Notes under the pieces: model-generated
What the model saw: only the letters and a program-made list of their open reading frames with translations
Told to the model about the DNA's origin: nothing
Databases searched by the model: none
Position numbers and translations under genes: made by a program
NCBI GenBank assembly: GCA_030272155.1
Contig: CP126206.1
Coordinates: 2,852,001-2,916,000, forward strand
Source: Tetradesmus obliquus
Taxonomy: Eukaryota; Chlorophyta; Chlorophyceae; Sphaeropleales; Scenedesmaceae
Direction: 5' to 3'
DNA: 64,000 nucleotides
Shown here: piece by piece, positions 58,556-64,000 of the stretch
Numbering within the stretch: the stretch's first letter is position 1
Layout of the letters: each line of letters opens with the position of its first letter

Positions 58556-59260
58556 CTAGTCGTCATCGTCATCATCCAGCAGCACCAGCGCACCCCTGCC
58601 ATGTTGTCTGCCCGCTTTCGCACCCACTGCTGCCACTGCTGCTGCCGCATTCTCATCCAATGCATCCTCCAATTCATCTGCTAAGGCCATTGCATCATTT
58701 TCGTCATTTTCATCCTCCACTAGCTGCACCATGTGCGGCTTCGCTACTGCCGCCGCTGCTACTATTGTTGCTTAGCCCCAAATGGTTCTGGCTAGTCGTC
58801 ATCGTCGTCATCCGGCAGCACCAGGGCCGCCCTGCCATGCTGCCTGCCCGCTTTGGCACTTGCTGCCGCTGCTGCTGCCGCATTCTCATCCAATGCATCC
58901 TCCAGCTCATCCGCTAATCTCATAGCGTCATCAATATCATCTTTGTCATCATCGCCATCTTCTACTAGCTGCACCATGCGCGGCTTCGCTGCTGCTGCTA
59001 CTGCTGCTGCCACCGCTACTACTAATGTCGGCTTAGCCCCATCTGGTTCTGGCTAGTCGTCATCATCGTCATCCAGCAGCATCAGTGCACCCCTGCCTGG
59101 CTGCCTGCCCGCTTTCGCACTTGGTGCCACCGCTGCTGCCGCTGCATTCTCATCCAATGCATCCTCCAGCTCATCTGCTGAGCCCATGCCCCCATCATAA
59201 TAATCATCGCCGTTATCACCATCATCCACCAGCTGCACCATGCGCGGCTTCGCTGCTGCT
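58556..59260 (-). repeat. Three copies of the acidic terminal exon, each with a stop
   Basis: Downstream in transcription of the intact last exon (59311-59579), its 3' part recurs three times at about 58556-58760, 58792-59000 and 59053-59250. Each encodes AKPRMVQLVED plus an acidic stretch, LADELEDALDENAAAA, AKAGRQ and DDDDDD followed by its own TAG. Period is about 240-260 bp. Confidence 0.9.
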
Positions 59261-59310
59261 GCTGCTGCCGCCGCTGCTACTATTGCCAGTGTAGCCCCAT
59301 CTGGTTCTGG

Positions 59311-60166
59311 CTAGTCGTCATCGTCATCATCCAGCAGCATCAGCGCACCCCTGCCGTGCTGCCTGCCCGCTTTTGCACCAGCTACTGCTGCTGCTGCCGC
59401 CGCCGCATTCTCATCCAATGCATCCTCCAGCTCATCTGCTAAGCCCATAGCATCATCATCGTCATTGTCATCATCATCTTCTACTAGCTGCACCATGCGC
59501 GGCTTCGCTGCTGCTGCTGCTGCTGGCTGCTGCTGCTGGCGCCTCCGGGTGATCTCCTGCAGGGCGGCACGGCGGGCACCTGCAAAGCCACACATGCAAT
59601 GCAGTCAAAGTCAATGTACGTGCAAGGCCACACAAGCAATGCAGCCACAGTCAATCAGCAATCTCAATACAGTCAATGTATACGACGCCTGTCCTGTGCA
59701 ATCATCATGCATGCAAGCTGCCTGCTGGAATGCCTGAATCACCATCAGCTAGCACATGTATTCAGAACATTGCAAGCAAGTGGGTACTATTACAGTACTT
59801 GTGAAGTCTGCAGTAATTGCAGCGGCAGGGCTGGGGGCGCTTGCCGAGAAAGCCACCTGCATGCAATCCATAAACGCACCTCATCCACTCACCTGAGGCA
59901 TCGCCAGGGCTGCTGCCATCGCCTGCTGCTGCTACTGCTGAGCCACGCTGCTTCTTCTGCAGCCTGCCCCTGCCAGCAGCAGCAGCAGCAGCAGCTCCAC
60001 TGTTCTCATGCGCACCAAACTCTTCATCACTTTCCTCTTCACTCTGCTGCTGCTGCTGATCAGAGCTGCGGCGCTTGTTCCTGCCTGCAGCTGCTGCTGA
60101 CTGCTGCTGCTGCTTGCGCTGCCGCTTCTTGCCGCTGCTGACTGCAGCAGCTGTCACAGGCGGGCT

Positions 60167-60209
<43 letters not shown>

Positions 60210-63200
60210 GCATCCTGCTCGCCGCCTGCTTCTGCATCGCTGTCTTCATATGCATCAGACTGCGGCATCCCACTGTCTCTGTCACTCTCTGCACCACCAT
60301 CGCTGCTGCTGCTGATGCCGCTGTCTGCAGCATCCTCATCTGCTGCTGCTGCTGCTGCTGCAGCTTGCAGTTTCCTTTGCTGCTTGGGTGCGTCATCGCT
60401 GTCCCATCCATCATCCCTGCTGCCAGCTGCTGCTGCTGCTGCACTCTTGCGCTTGCCCTTGCTCCCTCCTGCTGCTGCAGCACCCCTGCCCTTCCCTTTG
60501 GCCTTAGCAGCAGCAGCAGCAGCAGCAGCAGCAGCTTTCTGACTGCCGAAGCCTGCTCCTTGGCTCAATGCAGCCACTTTAGCTGCCGCTGCTGCAGCTG
60601 CTGCCTCCTCCGCGGCTCGCTCTGCTGCTGCTGCCTCTGCTGCCTCTTGCATCACCACCTCGCATGCTGCTGCTGCTTCCTCGCTGCTGACCTTTTCAAG
60701 GGCCTGCTGCAGCGCGGACCGTACTCGGGACCGCCAGGCTGGGGTGCTGTTGCCAGGGATCTGCAGCAGCAGCAGCAGCAGCGGCGGCAGCAGCAGCAGC
60801 AGTGTTGTTCTGTTGTTGTTTCCAGTCTGTTGTGCATGCCTAGCTGCTGCAAGAGCTGGTTACCCCCATACACGAATTCAGTCAGAGCCAGCAGAACCTT
60901 GCCAAATACATGCCGCAAGTGCCTTCCCGCCCGGGTCGTGCCACTTGTTGACATTGCTGCTGCCCTTTAAACCTTCTTTGCGCCTACAGGTGAGAACTTC
61001 ACATGATGCTATGATGCCATGATGCTGGACAGCAGTGCTTGCGTGGACAGCCCACTTGGAGCGCCGGGGGACCTTGGGCGGGAGGTCTCCTGGACAAGCA
61101 ATGCTTGAAGGTGCGCAGCTTTGCAATTTTCATGCTAGACTGTCCATCTTTACGTTTCCATCCTTGAATATTAGAAATAGACAAAGAATACCTTATGTAG
61201 TCGCCGCTGTCGTTGCGCACGCCAGCCGCCACCAGCAGCTCGTTGCTCCAGTCAAGATGAACCAATGTTACTCAGTGACATGATGATGAACACATAGTAT
61301 GTTGATTTCAGGGAAACAATGAATGTGATCGTGAGTTAGTCACCTTGAAGTAGTCGCCGGCGTCGTTCCGGACGCCAGCCGCCACCAGCAGCTCGTTGCT
61401 CCAGTCAAAACAAACCAAACTCACTCTTGAAGGTTAAATAAAAGCATAATTTTGTGTCTTAAACAAGGCAATGAAATTTGCACGTGAAGTGCATTCACCT
61501 TGAAGTAGTCTCCGCTGTCATTCCGCATGCCAGCCGCCACCAGCAGCTCGTTGCTCCAGTCAAGTCAAATCGGCACACTGACCAACGACAACTATCAGCA
61601 TAATCTGGTGTCTAGTTCAAATGAATACGGTCTGAATTAATGATTTGTCACCTTGAAGTAGTCGCCGCTGTCATTCCTGACGCCAGCCGCCACCAGCAGC
61701 TCGTTGCTCCAGTCAGAGCAAGTCAGTCCGACACCACTGACCAACGACGACTATCAGCATAATCTGGTGTCTAGTTCAAATGAATAAGGTTTGAACTGGA
61801 TGATTTTTCACCTTGAAGTAGTCGCCGCTGTCATTCCTGACGCCAGCCGCCACCAGCAGCTCGTTGCATCAGTCAAGTTAGATCGACACCACTGACCATG
61901 GGTGAATAACAGAAAAAACTGGTGTTTAAAATCAATGATGAGGCGTGTATATCTACCTTGAAGTAGTCGTCGCTGTCGTTGCGCACGCCAGCCGCCGCCA
62001 GCAGCTCGTTGCTCCAGTCTGAGCAGATCAAACCCACTAGCGACATGATGATGAACACATAGTATATTTATTCCAAGAAAACAATGAACATAACCGTAAG
62101 CTAAGCGTAAGTCACCTTGAAGTAGTCGCCGCTGTCGTTCCGGACGCCAGCCGCCACCAGCAGCTCGTTGCTCCAGTCACTGCAGAAAAAGTCCAGGTCA
62201 TCACCCGCGCCTGGTACTAGGCAGTAGTCTGCTGGGGCAGCGCCTGTGCAGGCACAACACAGCAAATAATAAGCAGGGCAGTGTGGAGTGTCAATGGCTG
62301 CAGTGTTACAGCAGAAGAAGTCCAGGTCATCACCCGCGCCTGGTACTAGGCAGTCATCTGCCGGGGCAGCGCCTGTGCAGGCACAACACAGCATACAATA
62401 AAATCGGCAGTGTGGAGTGTCAATGGCTGCAGTGTTACAGCAGGAAAGGTCCAGGTCATCATCAGCGCCTGGTACCAGGCAGTAGTCTGCTGGGGCAGCG
62501 CCTGCAGGAAAATGAGATGTGCGGGGTACAGGCAGAGTCAGGGGCTGTATCAAAAAGAGCACAGGATCCGACACAACCCACACAGGGCATCAGGCAAGGC
62601 AGTTGGCTGGCCCAGAAGCCAAGCCGCACACCATATCTCATTTTCCCTGAACAGATAATGATACATGATGCTGAGTCACAAAACAACAGCATCAAGTCAC
62701 CTGTGAGGTCTGCTGCCGCCTTCCACACTGCCTCTGCCGCGTCCAGCTTGCCCAGCAGCCAGCCCTCCGCACCCCTCAGAAATGACAGCACCAATATGAC
62801 AATGTAACACAGTTTGAATCACCTGTGAGGTCTGCTGCCGCCTTCCACACTGCCTCTGCCGCGTCCAGCTTGCCCAGCAGCCAGCCCTCCGCACCCCTCA
62901 GAAATGACAGCACCAATATGACAATGTAACACAGTTTGAATCACCTGTGAGGTCTGCTGCCGCCTTCCACACTGCCTCTGCCGCGTCCAGCTTGCCCAGC
63001 AGCCAGCCCACCGCACCCCTCAGAAATGACAGCACCAATATGACAATGTAACACAGTTTGAATCACCTGTGAGGTCTGCTGCCGCCTTCCACACCGCCTC
63101 TGCCGCCTCCAGCTTGCCCAGCAGCCAGCCTACCGCACCCCTCAGAAATGACAGCATCAATATGCAACCCTCAGAAATGACAGCATCAATATAACAATGT

Positions 63201-63304
63201 AACACATCAAATCACCTGTGAGGTCTGCTGCCGCCTTCCACACAGCCTCTGCCGCCTCCAGCTTGCCCAGCAGCCAACCGACAGCGCCCCGTGCATCCAG
63301 CCAC
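59311..63304 (-). CDS. Unrecognised acidic Ala/Lys-rich nuclear-type protein, C-terminal part
   Basis: Four minus-strand exons join in phase: 63216-63304, 62116-62243, 59893-60760 and 59311-59579, about 450 aa; the 5' part of the gene lies right of 63304 and probably beyond the window. The first two exons encode a folded-looking segment: WLDARGAVGWLLGKLEAAEA, PADYCLVPGAGDDLDFFCSD and WSNELLVAAGVRNDSGDYFK. Then IPGNSTPAWRSRVRSALQQA leads into a long low-complexity region with Ala runs, basic clusters (KAKGKGRG, KGKRKS, KKRQRKQ, RNKRRSS) and Ser-Asp/Glu-rich acidic stretches. It ends in DDDDDD. The basic patches resemble nuclear localisation signals and the acidic Ser stretches resemble CK2 sites, so a nuclear or nucleolar location is inferred. 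I do not recognise the family. Confidence 0.7.
61190..62020 (-). repeat. Array of six DWSNELLVAAGVRNDSGDYFK ghost exons
   Basis: The 3' edge of exon 62116-62243, DWSNELLVAAGVRNDSGDYFK plus GTGA donor, recurs six times at about 61193-61254, 61343-61405, 61499-61562, 61651-61714, 61812-61874 and 61957-62020. Spacing is a regular 146-161 bp. Flanking intron sequence (for example ACCAACGACGACTATCAGCATAATCTGGTGTC) is also shared. Most copies are fully coding. Confidence 0.93.
62305..62505 (-). repeat. 5'-edge copies of exon 62116-62243
   Basis: Acceptor plus GAAPAD(Y/D)CLVPGA(G/D)DDLD(F/L) occurs at about 62310-62372 and 62437-62503, upstream in transcription of the intact exon, with shared intron sequence (GCAGTGTGGAGTGTCAATGGCTGCAGTGTTACAGCAG). 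Period is about 125 bp. Confidence 0.92.
62697..63175 (-). repeat. 122-bp tandem array of GKLEAAEAVWKAAADLTG
   Basis: Four 3'-edge copies of exon 63216-63304 at about 62700-62775, 62822-62897, 62944-63019 and 63066-63141. The first three 122-bp units are almost base-for-base identical, including about 45 bp of intron (AGAAATGACAGCACCAATATGACAATGTAACACAGTTTGAATCAC). A short extra duplication AACCCTCAGAAATGACAGCATCAATAT follows at about 63160-63200. This is the youngest array in the window. Confidence 0.95.
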
Positions 63305-63351
63305 CTGCAGCAGCAGCAGCGGCAGCAGCAGCAGCAGCGGCAGCAGCAACA

Positions 63352-63386
<35 letters not shown>

Positions 63387-63424
63387 TAGTGGTCGAATGT
63401 TGCAGCACAGTTGCATGATCATCT

Positions 63425-63784
63425 AACAGCCAGCCCACTGCACCCCGCGCATCCAGCCACCTGACATAGCAGCAGCAGCAGCAGCAGCAAAGGGCAGCAG
63501 CAGACAACAGTCAAAGTCTACTGTGCAGTTGCATGATTACCCAGCAGCCAACCGACAGCGCCCCGCGCATCCAGCCACCTGCAACAGCAGCAGCAGCAGC
63601 AGCACATAACATTCATAGGCTGCTGCACAGTTGCACGATTGCCCAGCAGCCAGCCCACTGCACCGCGTGCAACCAGCCACCTGCAGCAGCAGCAGGAACA
63701 GCAGCAGAAAGCAGTCAAAGGCTGCTGCACAGTTGCACGATTGCCCAGCAGCCAGCCCACAGCACCACGCGCATCCAGCCACCT

Positions 63785-63823
<39 letters not shown>

Positions 63824-63925
63824 ATCGGTCAAAGGCTGCTGCACAGTTGCATGATTATCTAACAGCCAGCCTACTGCACCCCGCGCATCCAGCCACCTGA
63901 CATAGCAGCAGCAGCAGCGGCAGCA
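63425..63925 (-). repeat. Array of WLDARGAVGWLL 5'-edge ghost exons
   Basis: About five copies of the start of exon 63216-63304, acceptor CAG plus GTGGCTGGATGCGCGGGG...GGCTGCT, lie near 63430-63463, 63540-63582, 63645-63683, 63745-63783 and 63860-63898, spaced about 100-115 bp. Between them are (CAG)n tracts, which are the CTG-rich pyrimidine side of each acceptor. The array runs almost to the window edge. Confidence 0.92.
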
Positions 63926-64000
63926 TACACGAGTCAGAGGCAGTTGCATCAGCAGCTGTCACACCGGGAAATTGGCGCCTCACAAGAGCCTGTTACTGTC

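Noticed and set aside
1-63940. Assembly error as the cause of all repeated exons
   Set aside because: Copies differ by substitutions and indels, follow a strand-consistent edge rule, and have distinct spacers, which collapsed or mis-joined reads would not produce; the nearly identical 122-bp units alone remain open to this doubt.

Overview
This is nuclear DNA from a eukaryote, most likely a chlorophyte green alga of the volvocalean type (Haematococcus/Chlamydomonas-like; inferred from protein resemblance and style, not from a search). All spliced genes use GT-AG introns, with one probable GC-AG intron. CAG/CTG microsatellites are everywhere, encoding poly-Gln, poly-Ala or poly-Leu according to frame. 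There are no bacterial operons, CRISPR arrays or rRNA genes.

Layout: (1) 1-11396, plus strand: XPB/ERCC3 helicase of TFIIH, with its 5' end outside the window. (2) 12836-19502, plus: a seven-exon secreted Cys-rich protein of unknown function, with a 778-bp PIF/Harbinger-like MITE in one intron. (3) 19503-25772: no convincing gene. (4) 25773-26910, plus: a two-exon secreted protein of unknown function. (5) 27080-31819: no convincing gene. (6) 31820-37626, minus: U2AF65-like splicing factor with two RRMs and a very long Gln/Ala/Gly-rich tail in place of the usual third RRM (UHM). (7) 38610-43505: a mobile element with 670-bp identical terminal direct repeats, a Tc1/mariner-type transposase and, antisense inside the transposase intron, a PD-(D/E)XK-like nuclease ORF. 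(8) 45132-46750, minus: complete mitochondrial pyruvate carrier MPC1. (9) 47122-49949, plus: secretory cyclophilin, with a divergent possible alternative last exon at 50219-50406. (10) 51146-56255, plus: complete eIF4A in 11 exons. (11) 59311 to the right edge, minus: C-terminal half of an unrecognised acidic nuclear-type protein.

The striking feature is shared by nearly every spliced gene. Partial copies of exons ('ghost exons') sit in tandem beside the intact exon, at spacings of roughly 90-190 bp. Copies upstream of an exon carry its acceptor and 5' part; copies downstream carry its 3' part and donor. I see more than 80, from nearly perfect (a 122-bp unit at 62.7-63.06 kb) to badly decayed. 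The intact exons still join in phase, so eIF4A (413 aa), MPC1 (134 aa), the cyclophilin (205 aa), the U2AF-like protein (922 aa) and the Cys-rich protein (395 aa) reconstruct without a frameshift. The young transposon carries none. The genes are mostly unrelated housekeeping functions (transcription/repair, splicing, translation, folding, mitochondrial import) and do not form a pathway; what unites them is this gene architecture.
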